This document shows positions 1 to 7,625 of a stretch of 29,446 nucleotides of DNA, one piece after another. Source of the DNA: a virus. The notes under the pieces are model-generated. The model made no database searches. It was not told where the DNA came from and saw only the letters and a list, made by a program, of their open reading frames with translations. Positions within the stretch are counted from its first letter, which is position 1; every line of letters begins with the position of its first letter. The stretch spans positions 1-29,446 of IMG/VR virus record IMGVR_UViG_3300009378_000037; one strand, 5' to 3'. The position numbers and the translations under genes were made by a program.

Positions 1-730
1 GCCCAATTAGATCTTCATGGAGTTCTTTTAAGGGACCGTGGCCACTCGAAGTTCCACCAAAGCCCAAAATCAAAGCGCCTTTTGCTCTAATGGCGGAATA
101 GTCAAACTTTGGCACTTGTGAGCCCAACAAGAACCCATCCAATAATTGACGGACAGAATTAACCCAGCCTTCACGCGAGTCTTCAATAATAAGTGTATCG
201 CCTGTATACATTGGTTCCTTGATTACGACTGTGCCAGCTCCAAGTGTATCAAACCCGACACCAACTCCTAGCATCAAGGCATCCATAATCCAAGCGTAAA
301 GGTATCCACCCTTTGTGGCTAAATCGGCTGTAGTTCTAAAGCCGCAATTGAACAGGGCTGCACCTGTTCGCTCTTCGGCAAACTTTGTGCCGGTCATCCA
401 TAGTCCGCGCCCAGGTGGTGTCCACTTGAGATTAAAAAGTCTATCATACGCATCTTTCGCTGTTCGCTGTGCTTTTGAATCATTCCACTCAAGGCCAAGC
501 CTAACAACATGTTTCTTTTGAATGTTAAACATTCCTTCGATAACACGGCGACAAGTTTGCCACCATTCTTCTGTGCCTGTTGCGTTGGGCTCAAATTCAT
601 TTAGGCGTCGAGCATATGTGCGCTTAAATGTCACATACCCTAGCGGGCCCCAGGGGACTTCGGCGGATGTATATGGTTCTAGGAACGTCTCCGATAGACG
701 AAACCTGCGTATGTTCTCTTCTGTTCTCAT
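1..730 (-). CDS. nrdJ: Class II (adenosylcobalamin-dependent) ribonucleotide reductase, N-terminal part
   Basis: The frame is open from the ATG at 730 to the window edge, giving the first 243 residues; the C-terminus lies outside. The protein resembles monomeric class II reductases of the Lactobacillus leichmannii RTPR type, which make deoxyribonucleotides using coenzyme B12. Visible landmarks are a KRTYAR segment near residue 36, PPGRGLW at 105-111, ALFNCGF with Cys129 (placed like the first redox cysteine of RTPR), DALMLGVGVGFD at 150-161 and EDSREGW further on. The active-site thiyl cysteine and the C-terminal cysteine pair are not in the window. The start overlaps the stop of the upstream HNH gene by four bases (ATGA), suggesting coupled translation. 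T4 itself uses a class I enzyme, so this is a departure from T4. The family call is confident; triphosphate versus diphosphate substrate is inferred. Confidence 0.85.
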   Translation of the reverse strand, partial: MRTEENIRRFRLSETFLEPYTSAEVPWGPLGYVTFKRTYARRLNEFEPNATGTEEWWQTCRRVIEGMFNIQKKHVVRLGLEWNDSKAQRTAKDAYDRLFNLKWTPPGRGLWMTGTKFAEERTGAALFNCGFRTTADLATKGGYLYAWIMDALMLGVGVGFDTLGAGTVVIKEPMYTGDTLIIEDSREGWVNSVRQLLDGFLLGSQVPKFDYSAIRAKGALILGFGGTSSGHGPLKELHEDLIG

Positions 731-1530
731 TTCTTATTTCCTTTCTTGATAATCTTGTTGCTTTTTTTAACATTTTCAAGCGCACATAAAGGGCGCAAGT
801 TCTCCAGCGCCCAGCACTTCTGAAAGTTGGGGTGCTGCATACTGTCGTAAGCTAGCATGGAGTGGGGGTAAATGTGATCAATATGCCAAGTTCTTCTCTC
901 CTTGGAGATTACTCCATAATTCTCCCACTTCATCCAGTCTTCAAATTGTGATTCTATATGATCTTTGAGTATCTGTGGAGTGTATGGAAGATGCTCGAAA
1001 ACACTTTGGCCAGCCTTGGCATCGCCTATTGTCGCCCGAATTCGCCTGGAGATGTTGTTGTGCAGCTTGTAACTTGGGTTGGTACGCCGAATGGCGGCAT
1101 CTCTTCTATCTCTTTGACGGCATAAATCCAAATTCTCCTCCCTGTATCTTCTTTTGCGGTCTCTTGTTTTTTCGGCGGTGCGTTTTTCGTATTCCGCTGC
1201 ACGAGCCCTAATACTCTCTCTGTTCTTCTTGTAATATTCTTTTTTCTGTTTTGCAATCTTCTCTTTGTTCTTGGTTCTCCAAGTGTCTTTATCACGGAGG
1301 AATTTCTCTCGATTCTCACTCTGCCAAACAGCAACCCGTTTGGAGATCTTCTCTTTGTTCTCAATGTAGTATCTTTTGGCCTCGATCTGAAGCCTCTCTT
1401 TGTTTTCCATTCTCCACTCGCGTTGACACCCTTTACAGCTGCTTGATAATCCCGACTTTACTGAACGGCAGATTGTAAATTCATCTGCGGCTTTCTCTGT
1501 TTTGCATTTTGAGCAAGCTTTAGATTTCAT
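727..1530 (-). CDS. HNH homing-type endonuclease with zinc-finger N-terminus and charged repeats
   Basis: 267 residues. The N-terminus has C6-x2-C9 and C32-x2-C35, a likely zinc-binding knuckle. Residues about 40-130 are a highly charged helical stretch of roughly five 15-residue repeats of the type ENKEKI...YY, probably a DNA-contacting spacer. The nuclease centre is HIDH at 216-219 with following N244 in CWALENLRPL and N253, the usual H-N-H pattern (FxxCWALENLRPL is typical of phage HNH enzymes). The start ATG at 1530 is preceded by AGGAG. It sits directly upstream of, and overlaps by four bases, the ribonucleotide reductase gene, a common target of phage homing endonucleases. It is free-standing; I see no intron signs. 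A TAAATAGA element lies 15 nt upstream of the start. Confidence 0.85.
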   Translation of the reverse strand: MKSKACSKCKTEKAADEFTICRSVKSGLSSSCKGCQREWRMENKERLQIEAKRYYIENKEKISKRVAVWQSENREKFLRDKDTWRTKNKEKIAKQKKEYYKKNRESIRARAAEYEKRTAEKTRDRKRRYREENLDLCRQRDRRDAAIRRTNPSYKLHNNISRRIRATIGDAKAGQSVFEHLPYTPQILKDHIESQFEDWMKWENYGVISKERRTWHIDHIYPHSMLAYDSMQHPNFQKCWALENLRPLCALENVKKSNKIIKKGNKK

Positions 1531-1544
1531 CTCTTTCTCCTGTG

Positions 1545-1552
1545 TAAATAGA
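1545..1552 (-). promoter_or_regulatory. Variant late-type element upstream of the HNH gene
   Basis: TAAATAGA, one change from TAAATAGT, 15 bases before the HNH ATG in the 85-bp gap after the helicase gene. Confidence 0.3.
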
Positions 1553-1615
1553 CACTCAAAAATGAAAAGATCAAAAACCGAATTCTCGCTAGCGAAACAG
1601 TGTTATGACACCCTT

Positions 1616-2986
1616 CTACTTCTTTCTCAATTTTGTGTATTTTTGTCTCAACAATTCTTGTTGCTGTTTCGCCCCGAGGGCAGGCATACCCCCTGAAACG
1701 CCGCTAATGGCCCCCTGAGCACGGGGCATAACTTTAATACACACATTCGATGTATCCATAAAAATATCATAAATTATCCCATCTGGGCCGTTCCTATTCT
1801 TTGCTATAAACATCTTGCCTTGGTTATTCTGTTTGTCCTCAATGGTTCTTGAGATAGAGAGAATAAAGTCAGCCACAAAGCACTTATTGAACGCTTCAGA
1901 TATTTGCTCCATTGTGATTACTTCGGCGTTAAGGCCCGATCTGTTGGTTTGAGAAGCTGTCCAAACTGGACACTTGAATTCTGTTGAGATTCCTCGCAAC
2001 TCTTCATAAATAGACTCCAATTCATTTCTCTTTTCTTTTCTCACTACAACTGGGCGCAAAAGATCGGCATAGTCAACAATTATCATTCCTGGATTAATTC
2101 CACGCTTTACAAGCCGAGATAGGTGTGCTCTGATCGTCTGTGTTGTAGCTGATTTGGTTGGATACTCCTTAATGATCAATTTGCCATTGATGCCCTTTAC
2201 TTTTTCATATATTTCGTCCTTGAAAGAAGTTAAGCTTGACAAAGGGAAGCCAGTGATACAGCTATCGTAGCGGCTTGCTATCACTGTCTCTTGTAGTTCC
2301 ATTGTATAGTGAACAACAACCTTTTCTTCTTTTAGTGCCTGTGCTCCCAAGTGGACCAGCACCATGCTCTTACCAGCACCCGTGGGAGCTATGACAACCC
2401 CCATCTCACTCACCCCAAGTCCACCACCAGTAATGCCATCTACTTCTTTCCACCCTGTTGTCACTGGCTTTCTGAATTTTGGAACAAACCTAGCTTCAAA
2501 GTCGGCTAGGTAATCATAACCAAAATTATTATCTGAGCCTAATTTAATAGCATTATTGATTGTGTTCGAAATCTCATCAAAGGAACAAGTCTGTAGCAGT
2601 CCTACCGACTTCAGCATCGCCTCTTTCAAATTCTGCTTTCTGCAAAATTCTAGCGACGACTCTTTGATATACTCTACATCAGTTGGTTCTCTGTTGTGTA
2701 TGCGACTAAAATAATCTAAAACCTGTTGCTTGACTGTCTCATCTTCTTCTTCTAATTCTGTACGGAGTATCGAGATCATTGCTTCCATTGATGGATGCTT
2801 GTCGTATTTACTTCGAAAGTTGATCACCTTGGCTGCAAACAGCCTTAAGTACTCAAGCTCTAAGAAGTCGAGATCTAATACCTCGGTTATTTGATCGGCA
2901 AAAGGACGATCTTCAAAGATTAATTGAACTAATCCCTCTTGAAACGATTTGCCATATTTGCCGAAGTTTATGTTTGCTGGTGACAT
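1616..2986 (-). CDS. 41: Replicative DNA helicase, DnaB/T4 gp41 family
   Basis: 456 residues. It should unwind DNA at the fork as a hexamer on the lagging strand. The N-terminal ~160 residues are helical, as in DnaB-type proteins. The RecA-like core has the Walker A motif PTGAGKS at 201-207, a catalytic glutamate in HYTMEL (E230), Walker B MIIVDYADLL with D305, a sensor-like TASQTNRSG near 343-351 and AKNRNG at 395-400, matching the arginine-finger region. Length fits T4 gp41 (475 residues). The ATG at 2986 follows GAGGAAAG. A sigma70-like promoter lies in the 59-bp gap upstream. The C-terminal tail is Gln/Lys rich. No primase gene is seen in the window. Confidence 0.9.
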   Translation of the reverse strand: MSPANINFGKYGKSFQEGLVQLIFEDRPFADQITEVLDLDFLELEYLRLFAAKVINFRSKYDKHPSMEAMISILRTELEEEDETVKQQVLDYFSRIHNREPTDVEYIKESSLEFCRKQNLKEAMLKSVGLLQTCSFDEISNTINNAIKLGSDNNFGYDYLADFEARFVPKFRKPVTTGWKEVDGITGGGLGVSEMGVVIAPTGAGKSMVLVHLGAQALKEEKVVVHYTMELQETVIASRYDSCITGFPLSSLTSFKDEIYEKVKGINGKLIIKEYPTKSATTQTIRAHLSRLVKRGINPGMIIVDYADLLRPVVVRKEKRNELESIYEELRGISTEFKCPVWTASQTNRSGLNAEVITMEQISEAFNKCFVADFILSISRTIEDKQNNQGKMFIAKNRNGPDGIIYDIFMDTSNVCIKVMPRAQGAISGVSGGMPALGAKQQQELLRQKYTKLRKK

Positions 2987-3014
2987 CTTTCCTCACTTGT
3001 CTATTGTAGCTTAT

Positions 3015-3042
3015 ATTATAACACGCTCACTACCAAAGTCAA
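3015..3042 (-). promoter_or_regulatory. Sigma70-like promoter of the helicase gene
   Basis: Sense strand reads TTGACT, 16 bases, TATAAT, in the 59-bp gap before the helicase ATG at 2986. Confidence 0.75.
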
Positions 3043-3045
3043 GCA

Positions 3046-4032
3046 CTAAGTCACTCTTTTTCGCTTCTCTGAACACTCTCGACTAATAAGAGCCAAATGT
3101 GTCCTCAGTGTTTCCCAATTTAGCTCCCCAAAGCCATCGATATTCATCATCTTAATGATCTCTGTTCTATTAAACTCACACTCAAAATTATTCACGGTAT
3201 ACTCAACATGTTGTTTTGATTGTATTGAAAGCTGAGGAGCATACAATTGCATTAGTTTATAATTGTGGCGTATTGTATCTTGTTCTTCAATTATGCGAGA
3301 TAAGACTTTTAATTTATTTTCTGACTCCTCGCAAGTTTGAACAATATCATCTAGCGTGTAGTCCTTGGCTTCTGCAAGATATGGAAATCTCTTCTTTATT
3401 GTTCCGAATCCTACGCCCCTGACGCCTTTAAGGTTGTCTGACTTGTCACCAATAATTGCCCTAGCTAACGCCATGTTTGTTGGGTGAACTCCAGTTTCTT
3501 CCACAACTCTGCCAGAATTTAAGAACTCATCTTTTGTTGGCCTCCATAAGACAGTTTCGTCATCACAAAGCTGCATGAAATCCTTGTCATTAGAGACGAC
3601 AATCTTCTGCCAGCCTTTGTAATATGACATTTGAGTCAAATAGGCAATTACATCATCTGCTTCGATATCTGGCACCATAAATTGAATCACCGGCATCGAA
3701 TTAAGATATTCAACAATACGAGCGTGTTGCCACATTTTGTTTTGTAGCTCTTCGTTCTCTGTAAGGTTCCGTATCGATCTATTTAATCGAACTGGCTTAC
3801 GACCCGCTTTATATTTTTTGTCCATAGTACGGCGCTTCCTAGAGCCATTGGGGCCATCCCATACGACTATGATCTGACTGGGCTTAGTGACACGAACAAG
3901 TTTCTGTAAGATCTTCGTAAAGCCCTTGAGGCCGCCAATTGGGCTTCCATTAAGAGACAAACTAGGATCAACTATATAAGCTCGTAAATATGCGTTCAGG
4001 CCATCGATGATTAGTACTCGTTGTTTTTCCAT
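3046..4032 (-). CDS. rnh: 5'-3' exonuclease / RNase H (FEN/PIN family, T4 Rnh-like)
   Basis: 328 residues from the ATG at 4032. A longer frame reaches 4092, but the ATG at 4032 forms a TAATG junction with the upstream stop, has AGAAGG just upstream, and begins at the family start (MEKQRVLIIDGLNAYLRA). Acidic metal ligands are visible: D10, D59 (VVWDG), E124/D126/D127 (IEADDV), D149/D151 (SNDKDF), D196 and D199 (GDKSDN). The helix-hairpin-helix stretch LKGVRGVGFGTIKK follows. R65-K72 resembles the arch-region basic patch. The enzyme should remove RNA primers and 5' flaps during lagging-strand synthesis, which fits its place directly upstream of the replicative helicase. Confidence 0.88.
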   Translation of the reverse strand: MEKQRVLIIDGLNAYLRAYIVDPSLSLNGSPIGGLKGFTKILQKLVRVTKPSQIIVVWDGPNGSRKRRTMDKKYKAGRKPVRLNRSIRNLTENEELQNKMWQHARIVEYLNSMPVIQFMVPDIEADDVIAYLTQMSYYKGWQKIVVSNDKDFMQLCDDETVLWRPTKDEFLNSGRVVEETGVHPTNMALARAIIGDKSDNLKGVRGVGFGTIKKRFPYLAEAKDYTLDDIVQTCEESENKLKVLSRIIEEQDTIRHNYKLMQLYAPQLSIQSKQHVEYTVNNFECEFNRTEIIKMMNIDGFGELNWETLRTHLALISRECSEKRKRVT

Positions 4033-4295
4033 TAGACCTTCTGTAAGTCTGAGATCATGGAGTCGACGTCTAATTTGCGGATTGAGCTCCACTTAAACCA
4101 ATCGTATTCTGGATTCAAGCCTTCATTACGAAGATCGGCTTTCCAGTTGTTGTATTTTTGGCGTGTTTCGTCATTGATCCAATCGACCTTGACATATTTC
4201 CAGCCGCCCTCTGTTTTTTCTTCTCTCACCGTTCCAAATAAAAGGCTCAGATCACCATACGTGGTCCAAACCTTTTGCCCTATTAAAGTGTCCAT
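4032..4295 (-). CDS. Small conserved-looking phage protein of unknown function
   Basis: 87 residues. The ATG at 4295 follows AGGAG at about 7 nt. The stop overlaps the start of the 5' nuclease by one base (TAATG), so translation is probably coupled and the gene is real. The N-terminal half has the look of a small beta-barrel (GQKVWTTYGDLSLLFGTVREEK...WKYVKVDW), reminiscent of SH3/KOW-like folds, and the C-terminal half is helical and rich in Trp and Asn. I do not recognise the family. It is the first gene after a consensus sigma70-type promoter (4320-4348), so it is likely expressed early with the nuclease. Confidence 0.7.
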   Translation of the reverse strand: MDTLIGQKVWTTYGDLSLLFGTVREEKTEGGWKYVKVDWINDETRQKYNNWKADLRNEGLNPEYDWFKWSSIRKLDVDSMISDLQKV

Positions 4296-4319
4296 TTAAT
4301 CTCCTATGGTTACTCTATT

Positions 4320-4348
4320 ATTATAATCTATTTTTTGTTGTTTGTCAA
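4320..4348 (-). promoter_or_regulatory. Consensus sigma70-like promoter for the 87-residue gene, 5' nuclease and perhaps helicase
   Basis: Sense strand reads TTGACA, 17 bases, TATAAT, a perfect match to both hexamers. It overlaps the end of the upstream cargo gene and lies 25 bases before the ATG at 4295. Confidence 0.88.
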
Positions 4349-5008
4349 GTGTTCTTTTATGGCCTTTTCGGCAATCTTTGCAACTGCCCATCTAGAATTT
4401 CGAGATAAGCCCTTATAAGTCTCCAGATGTTCAGATACCTCTTTAAAAACAAATGGGCGACGCTTAACACGACTCATAAATTCTGCCTCTTCTCCGCCAG
4501 TAAAATCGCCAACAGGCTCTTTTCTGCCCAAGCCAGGCCAAGCTTCATTGGTTCCTAGCAAATAAGCTTCTCTCCCTCCACGTGGAATAATCAGCACCGA
4601 ATCTTGACAAAACATTGCCGATAACGATCCTAAAGTGTCAGCAAATTTTGGATCATCTGTATAATTTACAACAAAGAAGCTCTCTTCAGCAACTTCTATA
4701 GATGGGTGCTTCTTTTTATCTTTTGAATTAAAATTCTCAATATAAGAGCCATCTATTGTAGTTACACCAAATCCCTTTTTCAGCAAAATAGCTCGCAGAG
4801 CTCTATTCCTTTCAAAATTGACATCCGCATCTTCATCCTTTTCTGTCCCTATTGATGGAACATCAAGCACACATTGGTGACGTGAACGCGGCGAATTGCG
4901 GTGTCCTGTGATAATTGCAGACTCGTGTTCTGAAATGTGTTGGTGTATTCTGCTCAGGCCGGATTCTCTGATATTTGATTTCTTCCAGTTTTCAATTATT
5001 TTCTTCAT
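4328..5008 (-). CDS. Unknown protein with putative capsid-targeting leader; DUF3293-like body
   Basis: 226 residues. The N-terminus MKKIIENWKKSNIRE matches the neighbour's leader (K2, E6-N7-W8) and carries I13-R14-E15, an (L/I)-x-E site like those cut by T4 prohead protease gp21. The body has NRALRAILLKKGFGVTTIDGSY near 68-89, VAEESFFVVN near 106-115 and MFCQDSVLIIPRGGREAYLLGTN near 132-154. This order recalls the DUF3293 family (N-R-x-L-R helix, G-G-x-Y, E-x-S-F, then QDSVL). That match is from memory and moderate. The ATG at 5008 overlaps the previous stop (ATGA) and follows GGAG. If the leader is real, the protein would be packaged with the DNA and injected. Function is unknown. Confidence 0.75.
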   Translation of the reverse strand: MKKIIENWKKSNIRESGLSRIHQHISEHESAIITGHRNSPRSRHQCVLDVPSIGTEKDEDADVNFERNRALRAILLKKGFGVTTIDGSYIENFNSKDKKKHPSIEVAEESFFVVNYTDDPKFADTLGSLSAMFCQDSVLIIPRGGREAYLLGTNEAWPGLGRKEPVGDFTGGEEAEFMSRVKRRPFVFKEVSEHLETYKGLSRNSRWAVAKIAEKAIKEHLTNNKK

Positions 5009-5538
5009 TCTTGGTCTCCGTAAAAATCATCAGCTAACTTAGTGGCAGGGACTTTCTCCCACAGAGCCACTATCGTAGTGTCTGGATCTTTGTCCTGCGG
5101 ATAGATAAACCCTTTCATTCCATGCTTTCGTGAAGCCATGGTGGCCACCATTTCAAATGTATTTACAGGATAATATTTGGGCTTCTTTGTTTCTTTCTCT
5201 CTTATCTCCAAGTACTCTTTTTTGCTGTCCGGGAAGGATAGCTTTAGAGGATCTTCGTAGATTGGGTACAGCTCGGAACTCTTTATTTTTACTTCGTAAG
5301 CATGCTCTCCTTGTATCTTGCCGACACCTGCATCTTCTTGCGACATCTGTGTAAAATAAAAAACTCTTGGACGATCCCAGGCTCGGTACTCTGCTTTCGT
5401 GTAGTTCTTTAAATTCTTGGCGGCTATTTCTGGATCTAATTCGGTAATGTCTGGCGATGATGATATATGATACAAGATCATTTCATCAGATTCTTCTTCT
5501 TGGAGGTAACTGTTCCAATTCTCAAACAAATGTTTCAT
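5005..5538 (-). CDS. Putative capsid-packaged protein, ADP-ribosyltransferase-like fold (tentative)
   Basis: 177 residues. The leader MKHLFENWNSYLQEEE has K2, E6-N7-W8 and L12-Q13-E14, a plausible prohead-protease site. After it, ILYHISSSPDITELDP (21-36), RVFYFTQ (58-64), YEVKIKSSELYPIY (81-94) and a C-terminal KGFIYPQD/TTIVALWE pattern resemble small ADP-ribosyltransferase-like phage proteins (YH-S start, then a short beta strand with F-Y-F). No complete R-S-E or H-Y-E triad can be assigned by eye. T4 packages an ADP-ribosyltransferase (Alt) in its capsid, so this could be an analogue. A TAAATAGT late-type element lies 19 nt upstream of the start, between uvsX and this gene. RBS GAGAGGA is well placed. 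The gene is certain, the fold is a guess. Confidence 0.75.
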   Translation of the reverse strand: MKHLFENWNSYLQEEESDEMILYHISSSPDITELDPEIAAKNLKNYTKAEYRAWDRPRVFYFTQMSQEDAGVGKIQGEHAYEVKIKSSELYPIYEDPLKLSFPDSKKEYLEIREKETKKPKYYPVNTFEMVATMASRKHGMKGFIYPQDKDPDTTIVALWEKVPATKLADDFYGDQE

Positions 5539-5556
5539 TTTTTATCCTCTCGGACA

Positions 5557-5564
5557 TAAATAGT
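5557..5564 (-). promoter_or_regulatory. Late-type element TAAATAGT upstream of the putative cargo pair
   Basis: Sense ACTATTTA, immediately after the uvsX stop and 19 bases before the ATG at 5538. It shares this octamer with sites before neck, sheath and tape-measure genes. Confidence 0.5.
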
Positions 5565-5566
5565 CT

Positions 5567-6703
5567 CTACTTATCGTCTTTGTCGGTAGGATCTTCATAA
5601 AAGTCGGCTGCTTTGCCTTCTCGCTTGTCGAACTTTTGGACGATATGTTCTTCTACAATCTCGTGTATTAATGCCTTGAACTCTGGCTTAGCCATTTGCT
5701 TCATCCAAGTTCCTGGTTGGAATTTAATGTGTTTGTCGGTGTCCTCGTCGATATGATACCAGCTTCCCCTACTGCACACCCTCTTAGAGCCCTTTATTGC
5801 TTCAAATAGGCTTTCGTCATTTTGGATGCCGATATTGTCTGTTCCCCAGAGAATTTTGAAAAAGCAATTTCGACCTTGTGTCCCAAAGCGTGATTTCTCA
5901 ATCTTACATTTTACTTCTGAGCCTATTCGAAATCCATTCTCATCTTGAACAAAGGCAGCCTTTGATTTACGACCTGTAAGCCATATGCGCAATGAGTATG
6001 AATAATGCAAAGCCTTGCCACCGGGAGTGACATACGGAGTCGTCATTACAATCTGTCGCGCCATCGGCCCCTGTGGAATGTTTGTTTTCAACTGGTTTAA
6101 TATAAGCAGAGTTGCTTGTCTGTCGGCAAGTGGTATGATAAGTTTTGACATTCCTTTGGCAAGAATACGAGCTTTTACTGCGACAGAAGATTGAGGATTG
6201 AAGTCACCTTCCACATCTGAGATTGACGGCGTGAATGCCAACGAATCCCAAATGAAAACCATCTGTTCCTCTGATGCACCTAGTAAGTCTTCTATTGTCT
6301 CTAGGACAAACTCAACTGACGATGCTTGAATGTACATCAGGCGCGACAAGTCGCAGCCAGAACGTTCTAAAAAGTCTGGATCGATGGCCGACTCAGAATC
6401 AAAATAAACAACGATTTTATTCATTTTTTGGGCGTTGGCGGCGATTTGGGCAGCCATGTAACTTTTACCGGTAGATGTAAGTCCTGCCAACTCACTGACC
6501 TTCCCAACTGGAATACCGGACATCTTACCCTTGCAAATAATAGAATCTAGCCATCGGCTGCCGGTCGGGATCCATTCCTTGACTTCTGTGGGGTTGTTGC
6601 CCGATAGATCGTGGGCAACATCTCTACCTGCCTTCTTATTGACAAGTTTCATTAGGTCTTTCATTGACACCCGACCGGCTTTAGTTTCTTTTTTCTTACT
6701 CAT
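5567..6703 (-). CDS. uvsX: UvsX/RecA-type strand-exchange recombinase
   Basis: 378 residues. It should coat single-stranded DNA and drive strand invasion for recombination-dependent replication and repair. The core shows Walker A GLTSTGKS at 74-81, catalytic glutamate E104 in FDSESA, Walker B MVFIWDSLA with D153, and an L2-like region around VTPGGKALHYSYS. The C-terminus is acidic (DFYEDPTDKDDK), as in RecA-family proteins. Length is close to T4 UvsX (about 390). The ATG at 6703 overlaps the dam stop by four bases. Its first ten residues, MSKKKETKAG, share an identical 27-bp coding stretch with the end of the tail-tube gene, which is odd. Confidence 0.92.
   Translation of the reverse strand: MSKKKETKAGRVSMKDLMKLVNKKAGRDVAHDLSGNNPTEVKEWIPTGSRWLDSIICKGKMSGIPVGKVSELAGLTSTGKSYMAAQIAANAQKMNKIVVYFDSESAIDPDFLERSGCDLSRLMYIQASSVEFVLETIEDLLGASEEQMVFIWDSLAFTPSISDVEGDFNPQSSVAVKARILAKGMSKLIIPLADRQATLLILNQLKTNIPQGPMARQIVMTTPYVTPGGKALHYSYSLRIWLTGRKSKAAFVQDENGFRIGSEVKCKIEKSRFGTQGRNCFFKILWGTDNIGIQNDESLFEAIKGSKRVCSRGSWYHIDEDTDKHIKFQPGTWMKQMAKPEFKALIHEIVEEHIVQKFDKREGKAADFYEDPTDKDDK
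6675..6701. repeat. 27-bp dispersed repeat, uvsX copy
   Basis: Identical over 27 bases to 19991-20017. Here it encodes SKKKETKAG right after the UvsX initiator methionine. Confidence 0.9.
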
Positions 6704-7560
6704 TGAATCTTCCCTATCATTAAAATCTCTCTTGCTTTCTTGGCCTCAAAGCCATCAGTAGTCTTCTTTCGCCTTCCTGCTGTATAAGTTACATCAAAAT
6801 ATACCATATCATTCTTTCCCACTCTTTCCTCAAAGAAGTTGTCTCCTACGTCTCTATTACTCATCATAGCATGTGCTCCCCTTGAAGTCAAGTCATTTAA
6901 GAAAGATATAACTTTTTCTTGGATTTCGTCATCAAAGTCGACGCCATACTTCGTGAAAGAGCCGCGATAAGGTGGATCAAGGAAAGCATAAGTGTTTGAT
7001 TTAACTTCGCCCAAAGTGTCGGCAAAATCACCCGACATAAGCTTGCACCGTTTTAATGCCGTGTGCCATTCCAATACGTTGTCCTTGTCATAAACTTTGT
7101 CCTTTTGATTCAATAGCCCAGAGGGAGTACCGAATCTGCCATTTGTGTTATTGTTGATCTGCCAGATGCCATTAAAGCCTGTCTTCATCAAGAAATATAA
7201 GGTTGCAGATTCTTTGATTGCAGACCATTCAGCATAGTGGTATGCATGTTGATCTCTAAGGTTATAATAATACTTTTTTCGTTCTGGTTTATCTAGAGGT
7301 AGAAATTCGGATTGATAGTTATCCATTACTTCCATAAACTCTTCTGGGTTCTGTTGTATGGCTCGATATATATTCATGATCGATTCATTGATATCATTTA
7401 AAACAAAAGTTGCCTCTGGGTTCTGCTTATATGCCCACACAAACATGGCTCCTGCGCCAAAAAACGGCTCAATATAGTGTTCAAATGAGTCGGGGAGATG
7501 TTCTTTGTACTTCTTGAGCATTTTGGTCTTTCCACCTGCCCACATAAATAATGGTTTCAT
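6700..7560 (-). CDS. dam: Dam-like DNA adenine-N6 methyltransferase (D12 class)
   Basis: 286 residues. It transfers a methyl group from S-adenosylmethionine to adenine, probably in a short palindromic site such as GATC, though the specificity is inferred. Landmarks are MWAGGKTKML at 6-15, motif I EPFFGAGAMF at 31-40, LNDINES at 54-60, FNGIWQINNNTNGRFGTP near 129-146 and the catalytic DPPY at 195-198. The length is normal for the family. The ATG at 7560 follows AAGGGTGG. It overlaps uvsX by four bases. In phages such enzymes protect the genome against host restriction. A terminator lies upstream, so it probably has its own promoter in 7561-7625 or is read through. Confidence 0.92.
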   Translation of the reverse strand: MKPLFMWAGGKTKMLKKYKEHLPDSFEHYIEPFFGAGAMFVWAYKQNPEATFVLNDINESIMNIYRAIQQNPEEFMEVMDNYQSEFLPLDKPERKKYYYNLRDQHAYHYAEWSAIKESATLYFLMKTGFNGIWQINNNTNGRFGTPSGLLNQKDKVYDKDNVLEWHTALKRCKLMSGDFADTLGEVKSNTYAFLDPPYRGSFTKYGVDFDDEIQEKVISFLNDLTSRGAHAMMSNRDVGDNFFEERVGKNDMVYFDVTYTAGRRKKTTDGFEAKKAREILMIGKIQ

Positions 7561-7580
7561 TTATCCACCCTTCTTATAAT

Positions 7581-7611
7581 AAAAAATAAGGCACCTGTAG
7601 ACCCGTGCCTT
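7581..7611 (-). terminator. Terminator after the small lipoprotein gene (copy 1 of a hairpin repeat)
   Basis: Sense stem AAGGCAC/GTGCCTT (7 bp, 10-base loop) is followed by A and six T. It begins 14 bases after the lipoprotein stop and is copy 1 of the 34-base repeat described separately. Confidence 0.75.
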
Positions 7612-7621
7612 CCTGCGGTTG
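7588..7621. repeat. Hairpin repeat, copy 1
   Basis: 34 bases that match copy 2 at 7767-7800 with five differences in the same orientation. Two differences form a compensating change in the stem (C-G here, T-A in copy 2). Confidence 0.8.
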
Positions 7622-7625
7622 CAAA

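Noticed and set aside
1026-1364. 112-residue alternative frame within the HNH gene
   Set aside because: Arg/Lys-rich frame arises from the repetitive coding of the HNH linker; the HNH frame has the conserved motifs.
4033-4092. Extended N-terminus of the 5' nuclease
   Set aside because: The extra 20 residues overlap the upstream gene; the ATG at 4032 has a ribosome site and a TAATG junction.
7561-7625. Promoter for dam after the terminator (TATTAT-like box)
   Set aside because: A TATTAT/TATAAG sequence exists, but no acceptable -35 box lies at the right distance.
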